A stretch of 64,000 nucleotides of DNA from UBA7434 sp042090785 (GTDB lineage: Bacteria; Pseudomonadota; Gammaproteobacteria; Pseudomonadales; UBA7434), in NCBI GenBank assembly GCA_042090785.1, contig JBELIP010000001.1, positions 1 through 64,000 on the forward strand. The letters are read 5' to 3'. Under the pieces are notes generated by a model that was not told where the DNA came from, searched no databases, and saw only the letters and a list, made by a program, of their open reading frames with translations. Shown here in pieces: positions 35,077 to 43,830 of the stretch (position 1 is the stretch's first letter; each line of letters opens with the position of its first letter). The position numbers were made by a program, and so were the translations under genes.

Positions 35077-35104
35077 TGGAATTCGACAACTGGAATTCGA
35101 CAAC
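35077..35104 (+). repeat. 14-bp direct duplication before the 35109 gene
   Basis: TGGAATTCGACAAC is present twice without a gap or mismatch (35077-35090, 35091-35104), immediately upstream of the start codon of the next gene and downstream of modC. It looks like a recent small duplication and occupies the place where a Shine-Dalgarno would be expected. Confidence 0.8.
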
Positions 35105-35108
35105 AACA

Positions 35109-36476
35109 ATGAAAATTTTTTACAGCATTATCAAAATCCTATTATTTTTTGTATTAGCGACTTTTGCACTGAGTATTATCGGTTTATTTACGACTATCCA
35201 TTTTCTCTTTGATGACCAACCCTCTATTTCGCAATATGAAAAAACCAGCTTAGCTGACATTCAACGTATTAAAAAAATTGCCATAGCAGTTAGCGGCCAA
35301 CTGCAACAGTCAGGCACTCAGCAACTCATACTCACTGAACGCGATCTCAACTTAGGTATTAGTCATTTTGGGCCAGCAACTCTTCGACTGCCTAAAAATA
35401 GCTACGCGCGCGTAGTGGTTACCGAGCAGCAACAAGCAATAGAAGCCACCGTTCCTGCAAACTATATTAACGAACAACTTTATCTTCACATTAAAAATCA
35501 ACTGAGTAACAACCAGCGTATAGCTTTTAATTTATTGAAAGACTGGGTCAGTGATAAATGGATTAACGCTCAACTTAATATCGTTATTGATAATTCCGCC
35601 ACACAGGGACAATGGTTAAAGCCCGGCCGCATTCGAGTGGGCAGTATTAAATTAAGCGATTCAATCAGTAAAATGATTAGCGATAAAATAATACTCGAAG
35701 CTTTAAAGCAACCCAGTGCTAAACCAGCGCTATTAGCTTGGGAGAATATAAAAGATATTAAGCATCAAGACACTGAAATAACCATTGATTATGTGCTGCC
35801 CAAAACTGGCCAGTCGGCATTAAACAGTTATGAATCATTACTGCTCTCGTCAGATGAACAGCAGCGCATTGCCATTTACCAAAAGTATTTTAAGCAGTTG
35901 CCTAAGCGAGGCCAGTTGGTGGCATTAATAGCGCCATTGTTCGAATTTGCCCACACGCGAAGTAAGCAATCTAACGATCCTGTGGCCGAAAATCGTGCCG
36001 CGCTATTAGCGCTGGCAAAAACATTTGGAGGGGATGAGCTCACATCGTTACTAAGCCCCGCCACCATTGCTAATTTTCAGGCCAACGCAAAGCCCTATAC
36101 CATTTATGGCCGCCGTGACTTAGCACAACATATGGTTCTATCTGCAGGACTCACGCTTGTAGCGGACGAGGGACTGGCCGAACTCATTGGTCTCGATAAA
36201 GAAATTTCAGACCTTATGGGCGGCAAAACCATTAGCGCTTGGGACTTGCTCGCCGATAAGGCCGGCGTCAGGCTGGCACAGAATGCAACGCGCTCAGCAA
36301 AATCAGCACGTCAATTACAAATTAACCTCGCAAAAGCCAAAAGAGACGAACATATACTGCCTGATTTGGGCGTTGAATTTTCTTACTCTAGCGATCGATT
36401 TTCGACAGAAGATTTAGAAGAACTGTCGATACTTGTTGAACTATACCTCGAAGAACTCGATATTTTAAAACCCTAA
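35109..36476 (+). CDS. Membrane-anchored protein of unknown function
   Basis: A 455-residue protein that I do not recognise. It begins with one hydrophobic anchor (about 3-26), after which the protein is soluble, mixed alpha/beta and probably periplasmic. Conserved-looking pieces include LTERDLNLGISHFGP and, towards the C-terminus, YTIYGRRDLAQHMVLSAGL and GKTISAWDLLADKAGVRLA, which I have seen in uncharacterised gammaproteobacterial proteins. The start is ATG 35109; the frame extends 11 codons further to a TTG through the 14-bp repeat. It follows modC by 70 bases but there is no reason to link it to molybdate. Confidence 0.75.
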   Translation: MKIFYSIIKILLFFVLATFALSIIGLFTTIHFLFDDQPSISQYEKTSLADIQRIKKIAIAVSGQLQQSGTQQLILTERDLNLGISHFGPATLRLPKNSYARVVVTEQQQAIEATVPANYINEQLYLHIKNQLSNNQRIAFNLLKDWVSDKWINAQLNIVIDNSATQGQWLKPGRIRVGSIKLSDSISKMISDKIILEALKQPSAKPALLAWENIKDIKHQDTEITIDYVLPKTGQSALNSYESLLLSSDEQQRIAIYQKYFKQLPKRGQLVALIAPLFEFAHTRSKQSNDPVAENRAALLALAKTFGGDELTSLLSPATIANFQANAKPYTIYGRRDLAQHMVLSAGLTLVADEGLAELIGLDKEISDLMGGKTISAWDLLADKAGVRLAQNATRSAKSARQLQINLAKAKRDEHILPDLGVEFSYSSDRFSTEDLEELSILVELYLEELDILKP

Positions 36477-36784
36477 TTCAAGCGCAATCCAAGCGCTTTT
36501 GCCGCTCAATTAAAGCAAAAAAGGGGCGGCATGGGTCTTACATGGATGCTAAATAAACACTCACTAGGCACTCGATGGTTCACATATGATCATTTTGCCA
36601 AAAATTAATTACAAGTCATTGTTTTTTATATGAATAAAAAGCGCATACAAGCTGGCAGAAGCCAACGGGCAATCTATACTTTGAATAATAAGCAAAAGTA
36701 ATATTGTGACCATGATTATTACAGATCTGGTGCGCATCTCTATCAAAAGGAAATACCTAATAGAGAATTATCCAAGGAACCACC
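36477..36784. other. Intergenic region before the GGDEF-EAL gene
   Basis: 308 bases without a gene. It ends with AAGGA 6 bases before ATG 36785. I see no repeat or convincing operator in it. Confidence 0.5.
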
Positions 36785-39295
36785 ATGTCGCCGCACGCTA
36801 ACACAAAAATTCTTGTTATAAATCCGATCCATACACTTCGGGAAGATATCTGTGAACAGCTACAACGCGACGGTTTTAGCGATATCACAGACGTGTCAGA
36901 AGGTCTGCAAGCTATCGAATTACTCGGTGAGAATAGTTACGACCTCGTTGTCACTGATATCGAAATTCACAACCTTGACGCTTGGCGCCTAACCCGTCTT
37001 ATTCGCTCCGATATGCTCGCCTCTCCAGCTAACACGACTGTCATCGTTGTTTCATCAACCTACAGCGAACGTATTGCAGAAGCGACTTCCAAAGAATTTG
37101 AAATTAATCGCTTTATTCCATTATCTAATCTTGAGCAGCTAGGCGATATTGCAAAAGAATTAATGGCCGAGAAAAATGCTCGCGTGCCTAAAGCGCGTAT
37201 TCTCGTCATTGAAGATTACCAAGATACGGCACAGCTTGTTGAACGCGTATTAAGTAAACGCTTTGACATTACTCATGTTGCCGATGGCGAAACTGGCTTA
37301 CAAACTTGGTTAGAAGGCCGACATGAAATCGTGTTACTGGATTTAATGCTACCCAAAATGTCTGGCGAGGCGGTGCTTCACGAAATTATTCGCCATAACC
37401 CTAATCAATCCGTCGTCATGATGACAGCACATGGTGATGCGAAAAAAGCAGGCGAATTAATTATTGCTGGCGCGGTCGATTTTATCTCTAAACCATTTCG
37501 TGCCGAGCAATTACGTCATGTCTGCAGTATCGCAGCCCATCGCGAAGACTTTATTATTAGTAACGAACAATTTAAAGAAAAGCAAAATGCACTAACGGCA
37601 GAAAAAAGCCGCGCACAAATCACCTTAGAATCCATTGCCGATGGTGTTATTACTACTAATGCCTCTGGCAATATCGATTACATTAATCCCGTTGCGCAAA
37701 ACATATTAAATTACACCTTGGATGAAGTACGCGACCAATCAATTAAAGATATTTTTCATACTTACCATGAAATATCGCGTATACCAACGGCAAACCTCAT
37801 TAAGCGAGCCATTGCTGAAAATAGCATCCTATACTCTGCCGCCAAAAACGTTTTAAAAACCAAAGATAATACCGAGCGATTAATTGAACAGCAGGCAGCA
37901 CCTATTCGCGATGCTATGGGTAAAGCCATTGGCGCCATTCTTATTTTTCGCGACCGTACAGAAGCAAAACGCATTGAAAAACAATTATCGTTTCACGCCA
38001 GCCACGACCCACTTACCGGCTTACACAATCGCGAAATTTTTGATCAAGAAGTCCGTCTTGCTATTCATGAAGTAGAAGACAGTGAATCGCAACACGCTTT
38101 ATGCCACTTATCGCTCTCACAGTTTAATATGATCAATGAGACTTGCGGTCACCGTGCCGGTGATAAATTATTGCAACAAGTCGCCGCCGTGCTTCAACAA
38201 AAAGTACGCGCGCCTAGCGATGCCATTGCACGTATTGGTGGCGATGAATTTGGCATTTTATTAAGACACTGCCCAATGGATGCCGCGCAGCGTATTTGTG
38301 AAGTGATTGCAGGTGAATTTACTAGTCATAAATTCGAACACGAAGATAAAAGTTTTGATATTAATGTGGGCATTGGCATTGTGTCCATTACTCACGAAAC
38401 CGATAAACTGGCCGAGTTAATTTCAGCGGCTAGTGCTGCTTGTAACAAAGCGAAAGAACGTGGCAAAAACCGTGTGGCAAGCTACAGCGGTCAGGATGAA
38501 GAGCTTTACGAAAAACGCACCGAAGTCTTACTTGCTACTGAATTAATGGATGCCATTAAAGCTAACCGAACCTGCCTGTTTCAACAACGTATACTTAACG
38601 GCACTGAGACCGGCAAAGACAGCTTTGAAGTGTTACTACGCATAAAAGATAATGACGGTAAATTTCTCGCCCCTGGCCCTTATTTAAGTGCTGCCGAGCG
38701 CTACAACCTCACTCCCAATGTTGATCGCTGGGTAGTAGAAGAAACACTGCTGTGGTTAAGCGAACATCCTAATGTAATAGACGAAATTGAATATATGTCT
38801 ATCAACTTATCTGGCTTGTCTATTTGTGAAGACAGTTTTACCGACTTTATCACTGGCTGCTTTAAAGATTCAAAAGTCAGCCCAAATAAAATTTGTTTTG
38901 AGATTACCGAAACCGCCGCAGTATCTAATTTTATTCGCGCCGGTGAATTTATTAGCGCAATGAAAGATTTAGGCTGTAAATTTGCATTAGATGACTTTGG
39001 TAGCGGTATGTCATCGTTTGCTTACTTGAAAAAATTACCGGTCGACATTCTAAAAATAGACGGTTTATTTATTAAAGATATATTGCATGACCCTATTGAT
39101 ATGGCTATGGTCAAGTCAATTAACGAAGTGGGCCATGTAATGGGTTTAAAAACGATTGCCGAATACGTTGAAAACCAATCGATACTCGAAGTACTAAGAG
39201 TGTTAGAAGTGGATTCGTTCCAAGGTTATGAAATTGCTAAACCGGCACCCATTGAAGAATTAATTCATTTGCAAACCGCTAAAAAAATTAGCTGA
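36785..39295 (+). CDS. REC-REC-PAS-GGDEF-EAL cyclic-di-GMP signalling protein
   Basis: An 836-residue cytosolic protein of c-di-GMP turnover. REC1 (6-125) keeps Asp58 but has lost the acidic pair (LVINPIHT) and the lysine (FIPLSNL), so it is probably not phosphorylated normally. REC2 (137-255) is complete (VIEDYQD, Asp186, KPF). A PAS domain (275-395) precedes GGDEF (IGGDEFG, 484-490, intact). The I-site arginine is one residue out of register (RAPSD). The EAL domain (590-830) has EVL for EAL but keeps NLS, FEITET, DDFGSG, LKIDG, AEYVE and QGYE, so phosphodiesterase activity is plausible. The order recalls FimX-like proteins. A partner kinase is not adjacent. Confidence 0.92.
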   Translation: MSPHANTKILVINPIHTLREDICEQLQRDGFSDITDVSEGLQAIELLGENSYDLVVTDIEIHNLDAWRLTRLIRSDMLASPANTTVIVVSSTYSERIAEATSKEFEINRFIPLSNLEQLGDIAKELMAEKNARVPKARILVIEDYQDTAQLVERVLSKRFDITHVADGETGLQTWLEGRHEIVLLDLMLPKMSGEAVLHEIIRHNPNQSVVMMTAHGDAKKAGELIIAGAVDFISKPFRAEQLRHVCSIAAHREDFIISNEQFKEKQNALTAEKSRAQITLESIADGVITTNASGNIDYINPVAQNILNYTLDEVRDQSIKDIFHTYHEISRIPTANLIKRAIAENSILYSAAKNVLKTKDNTERLIEQQAAPIRDAMGKAIGAILIFRDRTEAKRIEKQLSFHASHDPLTGLHNREIFDQEVRLAIHEVEDSESQHALCHLSLSQFNMINETCGHRAGDKLLQQVAAVLQQKVRAPSDAIARIGGDEFGILLRHCPMDAAQRICEVIAGEFTSHKFEHEDKSFDINVGIGIVSITHETDKLAELISAASAACNKAKERGKNRVASYSGQDEELYEKRTEVLLATELMDAIKANRTCLFQQRILNGTETGKDSFEVLLRIKDNDGKFLAPGPYLSAAERYNLTPNVDRWVVEETLLWLSEHPNVIDEIEYMSINLSGLSICEDSFTDFITGCFKDSKVSPNKICFEITETAAVSNFIRAGEFISAMKDLGCKFALDDFGSGMSSFAYLKKLPVDILKIDGLFIKDILHDPIDMAMVKSINEVGHVMGLKTIAEYVENQSILEVLRVLEVDSFQGYEIAKPAPIEELIHLQTAKKIS

Positions 39296-39568
39296 TCTCA
39301 AATTTATTAACTGACTACAGCACCTCTCAAACAAGATACCTCTACAAAACCAAGCTTAAGGTATTCGCTAACTTCAAAACCAAGTTACTTATTAACATTT
39401 AAACATATCAACTCGGCCATCATTAGGTGCTCTTTCACGGCCACCCATCCAATTAATTTCAGTCACACACCATGTCTTATCGAAATCAATCATCATACAA
39501 TTAATTATATTTTTAATACTTCTTTATATTCATTAAACCTGCAAACGATAAAGAGTATTTTCGATAAC

Positions 39569-40423
39569 TTATTTTAATAACCGACTGGGCAACTCGCGCG
39601 CTTCTGGGCCGGTGTATTCAACATCATCACAACGCATTGGCAAAAAGTGCCCCTCTTCTTTTTCTAGCTCAGCTTGGTAACAAGCAGTAATCCCACTGTT
39701 AACGTAAATAGCTAATAGATTATAAATTTGCTGCGCATTAAAATGCTGATCAAGAAGAAAACACGCTATGTAACCACCAATATTTAAACTCTCATCGTAT
39801 TTTTCAAGCAAATATTTTTCAATGTCTAATGCCAGCGTCATATATTCGCCATGAGCAAATTCTAATTGTTTAGCATAAGCTAGCATTTCAACAACTCGCT
39901 CATCGCCTTTAGCTATAGGCCTTGCGAAGCCAAGCATTTTTACTCGCCCTTTGGTTTTCGCCACTTCTTGATCAACAATTTGTTCAGCACTCATGCCACT
40001 TTTATGCAGCGACAGCATGTCTTCTAAGTATTTAACCAGCACCGGATAAAACCCCGTGCCATACATTGATGAGTCACTGCCCAAAATACCCGCCACGGTT
40101 GAAGCAAGCACCGTTGCACGAGCACTGCCACCATAAGCCCCAATGGTATTACACCAAATACGTGGGTCTGGCCAGCTAAGACAAATAAAGCTGGCTTCTA
40201 ACCATTGGCATAAACGGTCTTCAGGAAATTGACCCGTAGCATTGAGTATTAATAAATGAAAATACGATTTATTGCCAAGTAAGCCTTGAAGTAAATTCTG
40301 CCCATGAGAAAAAACACCCTCGCCCACAACCCAGCCACCGTTGCGCTCAATCAATTTATTTCTATGCTTATCAAGCGACGCGAGTAGCGCTTGTTCATTT
40401 AATTGCTGTTCATTTGATTTCAT
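39569..40423 (-). CDS. Citrate-synthase-like protein lacking active-site histidines
   Basis: A 284-residue protein of the citrate/2-methylcitrate synthase fold, recognised from WPDPRIWCNTIGAYGGSARAT (quoted in part, 84-103), LLILNATGQFPEDRL (56-70) and the C-terminal EYTGPEARELP, which corresponds to the citrate synthase 'YTGP' end. The two catalytic histidine regions are altered: GSDSSMYGTGF where a 'GxxHGGA' loop belongs, and MLGFARPIAKGDER where 'PGFGHRVYKxxDPR' belongs, giving Ala167 for the histidine. It is therefore probably a non-catalytic partner or a changed enzyme. ATG 40423 is preferred; upstream starts add hydrophobic residues read from inside the neighbour. It overlaps the preceding gene by 14 bases. 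Confidence 0.75.
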   Translation of the reverse strand: MKSNEQQLNEQALLASLDKHRNKLIERNGGWVVGEGVFSHGQNLLQGLLGNKSYFHLLILNATGQFPEDRLCQWLEASFICLSWPDPRIWCNTIGAYGGSARATVLASTVAGILGSDSSMYGTGFYPVLVKYLEDMLSLHKSGMSAEQIVDQEVAKTKGRVKMLGFARPIAKGDERVVEMLAYAKQLEFAHGEYMTLALDIEKYLLEKYDESLNIGGYIACFLLDQHFNAQQIYNLLAIYVNSGITACYQAELEKEEGHFLPMRCDDVEYTGPEARELPSRLLK

Positions 40424-41252
40424 AATCATCATCACTGACAAAAGGAAGTACCGTGGTAGGGCTACCCGCATGCTCAAAACCATGAGCGATTAATCCGGGT
40501 GCATGACAAAATTGATAAAGCGCCGCAGCCATTACTGAAGGAATATTAAGGTCGCAACATACTGCAGCAAATACACCTTCTCGCAACCAATGCCACTGGC
40601 TATTCGCTGCATTTAATTCATTTGCAAACGCCTGCGCCCACTGCAAATATTTCCAGTCACCATCAATCGCCAATAAACAGGCTGCAATATCTGCAGCTAA
40701 CGGATCATGACTGCCATAGTAATGACCAAAACCTGGCACTGGCGAAGCCGATTCAGCTTTATCGTGAGTGGCTTCTGCTATGGTTTGTAAAGCAGCTTTT
40801 AATGCATCGGCTACAGGCACTGCTTGCTGACGATTTAAAAAGTTAATGGCCAAAGCCAAATCACCACAGCCTTGATGCTTACCGCCCATCACCAACATAC
40901 CGATTGGCAACACATGCGTATCAAACGCACGACTAACACCTGCAGCAGTGGCCGCTCTAACGGCATTGTTTCTTGGTCCCACATTAGCAAAAGCACAGAG
41001 TGTTGTTTCCAACAACTGAGAACGCGCCTTATCAGGCAGCTCGCCCGTTAGCATAAGGTATAAAGTATCGGCAAAACTCCCAGCGGCAATTAAGTCTTTG
41101 TAGTTATAACCATGAATTCTAACGTCTTGACCAACGTAGGGATTGGATGCACAGGCGCTTTCTTGCCATATACCCGTAGTGACTTTATCCGCATAGCTTT
41201 GCTCGCGAAATTCTACTTTTATTTTCTTGCGTTCGTTATCTGGATTTTTCAT
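40410..41252 (-). CDS. Citrate-synthase-like protein (histidines retained)
   Basis: A 280-residue protein with the citrate synthase/citryl-CoA lyase fold. The N-terminal VRIHGYNYKDLIAAGSFADT and LYLMLTGELP match the 'IRGYDLxDLxxxxSFxExxYLLLxGELP' start of these enzymes. Histidines align with the catalytic pair: His126 in GGKHQGCGD and His177 in PGFGHYYGSHDP (the usual arginine after the second is Tyr). The protein is shorter than citrate synthase (about 370-430) and lacks the standard C-terminal catalytic aspartate motif, so a lyase or a reaction needing the downstream partner is more likely. ATG 41252 is preferred over the upstream in-frame start. It is translationally overlapped with the next gene, implying a complex. 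Confidence 0.75.
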   Translation of the reverse strand: MKNPDNERKKIKVEFREQSYADKVTTGIWQESACASNPYVGQDVRIHGYNYKDLIAAGSFADTLYLMLTGELPDKARSQLLETTLCAFANVGPRNNAVRAATAAGVSRAFDTHVLPIGMLVMGGKHQGCGDLALAINFLNRQQAVPVADALKAALQTIAEATHDKAESASPVPGFGHYYGSHDPLAADIAACLLAIDGDWKYLQWAQAFANELNAANSQWHWLREGVFAAVCCDLNIPSVMAAALYQFCHAPGLIAHGFEHAGSPTTVLPFVSDDDYEIK

Positions 41253-41333
41253 AGAATATTTTTTATGCACAACCCTGACGATGGATGGCTGAAAGAGTGT
41301 TAGAGAGTACCAGATAGACGCACATGACAAAAG

Positions 41334-41367
41334 ACAAACGGCAACATTAAATCATGTTGCCGTTTGT
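41334..41367 (-). terminator. Strong hairpin terminator after the TonB receptor gene
   Basis: A perfect 14-bp stem (41334-41347 with 41354-41367, core AACGGCAACAT/ATGTTGCCGTT) and 6-base loop, 85 bases after the receptor stop on the minus strand, followed there by CTTTTGT. It separates the receptor from the citrate-synthase-like pair. Confidence 0.7.
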
Positions 41368-41451
41368 TAGCTTGTAGCTAATAAGGGAGTTTTAAAGTTG
41401 ATGAACAGCAATAAGCATTAACTTTTATGCTTATATTTCGACTCACTATCT

Positions 41452-43521
41452 CTAGCGATCAAAGTGGTATTCAAAGCTAAGATTAATGGATCGACCGTCT
41501 AAAGGGTAATCATCGGGAATTTCGGGCATAGCAACATTTTGGCTAGAGCTAGGCTCGCGGATATCGGCATCTAATACATTTCTGGCAATGAGTGCTACTT
41601 CTAAACCACTAAAAGGCCGATGACTTCTTAACACCAAATCCACTGTTTTATTGTCGCTGATATCTTTACGCATATCACCAATAGCCCGCTGTCGATCGGC
41701 TACATAGTTTACAACCCCCGACAAGGTTAAGTGATCAGACAGCTGCCAAGCGGCAGTAAGATATAACTGCTGTTGTGCAGCATTAGGTACATCGGCACCT
41801 GTTGTATCATCTTCTGCACGTTGCCATGCATAATTGCCCGATAAACTAATATTGTCAGTCGCATCCCACTCAGCTTCGAACTCTAGTCCTTTACCTGACT
41901 GCTTACCCGAGTTGCTAGCTGGCGCATTAAAAACAATTTCAACCAAGTCTTCTATTTGATAGCTAAATAAATTAAGTCTGAAATTAAGATCTTGATTAAT
42001 GTGATAGTCAAAAGCCACTTCTAGCGTATCAATAATTTCGGGCTTAAGATTAGCATTACCAATCAGTGATGGGTTGTTATCTGCAAATAACTCACTAAAC
42101 GAAGGCGCTCGAAAAGCGCGACCGTATAAAAACTTCGTTGTTAAATTATGCGTAGTTGCCCAAACCAAAGCGATACGAGGATTAATTGAGTCACCAAACT
42201 GCGTAAAGTCATCGTAACGAACACCTGCCGTTAGCTCCCAATCATTAGCGAACGCCCATTCATTTTGCAGTGATACATAATAATGCTCTCGGTCATCATC
42301 TCGGATATAAACCTCGGGCGTGCCACTTACATCGGTCAAGGTACCAAAAGCACTACCAAAGTTTTTCGATTCGCCCGCTTCAAATGCCTGACTACGAAAA
42401 CCAACTGCGAATCTTATATTCATGGAATCGCTAGTATGCGTGCTCACCATTTCACCGAACGTCGTCTTTTCTAAATAACTGGGATTACCAATAACACCGT
42501 CATCAAAAGTAAATCCAGCAAACTCAGCACCCGGCGGAAATAAAACAAAATGGGCATCTAAATCCAACACAGTAAAACCTAAATTACCATTAAAAGCCCA
42601 AGCATTACCCAGCTCTATCGGCTTAATTAAAAAGTTAGACCCATAGTAATCATTCTCATCATAACCGGCTGGGTCTAACGCTTGAGCTGCGCCAGAGCCA
42701 ACACCAGCATCAATTAGATTCCATGAAAATGTATCAAGCTCCCAAATAGCGGTTGATATATTTAATTTAGAATTCCACATTTCATGGCGATTTTCTAATG
42801 GTCCTGGCGCGAAAGATACACCGGGATTACCTAAAAAAGCCGCCGGCAATAATTGTGACTGTGCATCGCTATTAATGAGTCGGTCTCGATCACCATCGCT
42901 ACTGGCATAGTCAATTGATAAATTGACCTTTAGGTCGCCAAACTCGCGCCCCATTCGCAACCAAGCTTCTCTATTTTGAAAAGAACCAACGCGCGTTCCA
43001 ACATCCCAACCATCAATACCAGAATGGGTTTTAGTGGTTACACTAATCACGCCAGCAAAAGCATCAGCACCGTAAACCGCAGAACCCGGCCCACGAATAA
43101 CTTCAATACGCTCAATATTATTAACCGGCAATTGATAATTAAAGGGGCGAGCGCCAGTAAATAATTGACTCATACGAATGCCGTCAATTAACACTAAGAC
43201 TTGAGGGTTCTGTCCTGTATGAATACCGCGAATCGAATAAATAGCATCTTGTCGGTTAAATGAATTAGAGACATGTAAGCCAGGTACCATTTCAAGTGCT
43301 TGATCTAAAGTAAGTGCACCTGCATTTTTGATATCTTGCTGAGTAATAACACTCGCAACCGATGGCGCAAATCTCACTTGTTTTTCAGTACCCGTCGCTA
43401 TACGAATCAACTCTTCATCGTCATAAAGGTCGGTTAATTCATCAATATCGTCTTCAATTTGCGCAAATAATATTGGGCAGTAAGCGATAGCCAGCAAAGA
43501 TATTAGTTTTATATAGTTCAT
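41452..43521 (-). CDS. TonB-dependent receptor (BtuB/CirA-like plug)
   Basis: A 689-residue outer-membrane receptor. A signal peptide (about 1-20, ending LFA) is followed by an N-terminal acidic stretch, the plug (IATGTEKQVRFAPSVASV, VLVLIDGIRMSQL, IERIEVIRGPGSAVYGADAF) and a barrel ending in LSFEYHFDR. The plug is of the colicin I/vitamin B12/catecholate class rather than the 'VTAQKR' class of the other receptor in this window. ATG 43521 is preferred; the frame continues 28 codons upstream to a GTG without signal-peptide character. No Fur box or cobalamin riboswitch was recognisable upstream. Ligand unknown. Confidence 0.9.
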   Translation of the reverse strand: MNYIKLISLLAIAYCPILFAQIEDDIDELTDLYDDEELIRIATGTEKQVRFAPSVASVITQQDIKNAGALTLDQALEMVPGLHVSNSFNRQDAIYSIRGIHTGQNPQVLVLIDGIRMSQLFTGARPFNYQLPVNNIERIEVIRGPGSAVYGADAFAGVISVTTKTHSGIDGWDVGTRVGSFQNREAWLRMGREFGDLKVNLSIDYASSDGDRDRLINSDAQSQLLPAAFLGNPGVSFAPGPLENRHEMWNSKLNISTAIWELDTFSWNLIDAGVGSGAAQALDPAGYDENDYYGSNFLIKPIELGNAWAFNGNLGFTVLDLDAHFVLFPPGAEFAGFTFDDGVIGNPSYLEKTTFGEMVSTHTSDSMNIRFAVGFRSQAFEAGESKNFGSAFGTLTDVSGTPEVYIRDDDREHYYVSLQNEWAFANDWELTAGVRYDDFTQFGDSINPRIALVWATTHNLTTKFLYGRAFRAPSFSELFADNNPSLIGNANLKPEIIDTLEVAFDYHINQDLNFRLNLFSYQIEDLVEIVFNAPASNSGKQSGKGLEFEAEWDATDNISLSGNYAWQRAEDDTTGADVPNAAQQQLYLTAAWQLSDHLTLSGVVNYVADRQRAIGDMRKDISDNKTVDLVLRSHRPFSGLEVALIARNVLDADIREPSSSQNVAMPEIPDDYPLDGRSINLSFEYHFDR

Positions 43522-43830
43522 TTTCAGCTCTCGCTTTACTTGTTTGAGCCTTCCTTGAATGCGGTAGATTTTCAGACCCACCTTATGCTCAGTGAAATCG
43601 ATCACAATGTAACCGATTGTATTTTCAATACATTTAAAATTAACTCTAGAATAAAACTATAGAACATTTTGTAAAAATCGCACGCTTGACCGGCATTGCT
43701 TACAAAAAACTAACATATTTATATTGTATGAAAAACTGAATATATCTCAGGAATAAACATTTTGAATCGTCTTTAGAAACAACTTAAGTGGTACTTAAAC
43801 TGAATAAGGGGCTCTCAAGCCTGCCATACC
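43522..43830. other. Intergenic region between the TonB receptor and the ThDP enzyme genes
   Basis: 309 AT-rich bases holding the receptor promoter (minus strand). A short perfect inverted repeat TTAAGT-GGT-ACTTAA (43784-43798) could be a small operator. No gene is visible. Confidence 0.45.

Noticed and set aside
43522..43700. Cobalamin riboswitch upstream of the BtuB-like receptor
   Set aside because: No B12 box (GCCACTG-type) or conserved stem could be found in the leader.
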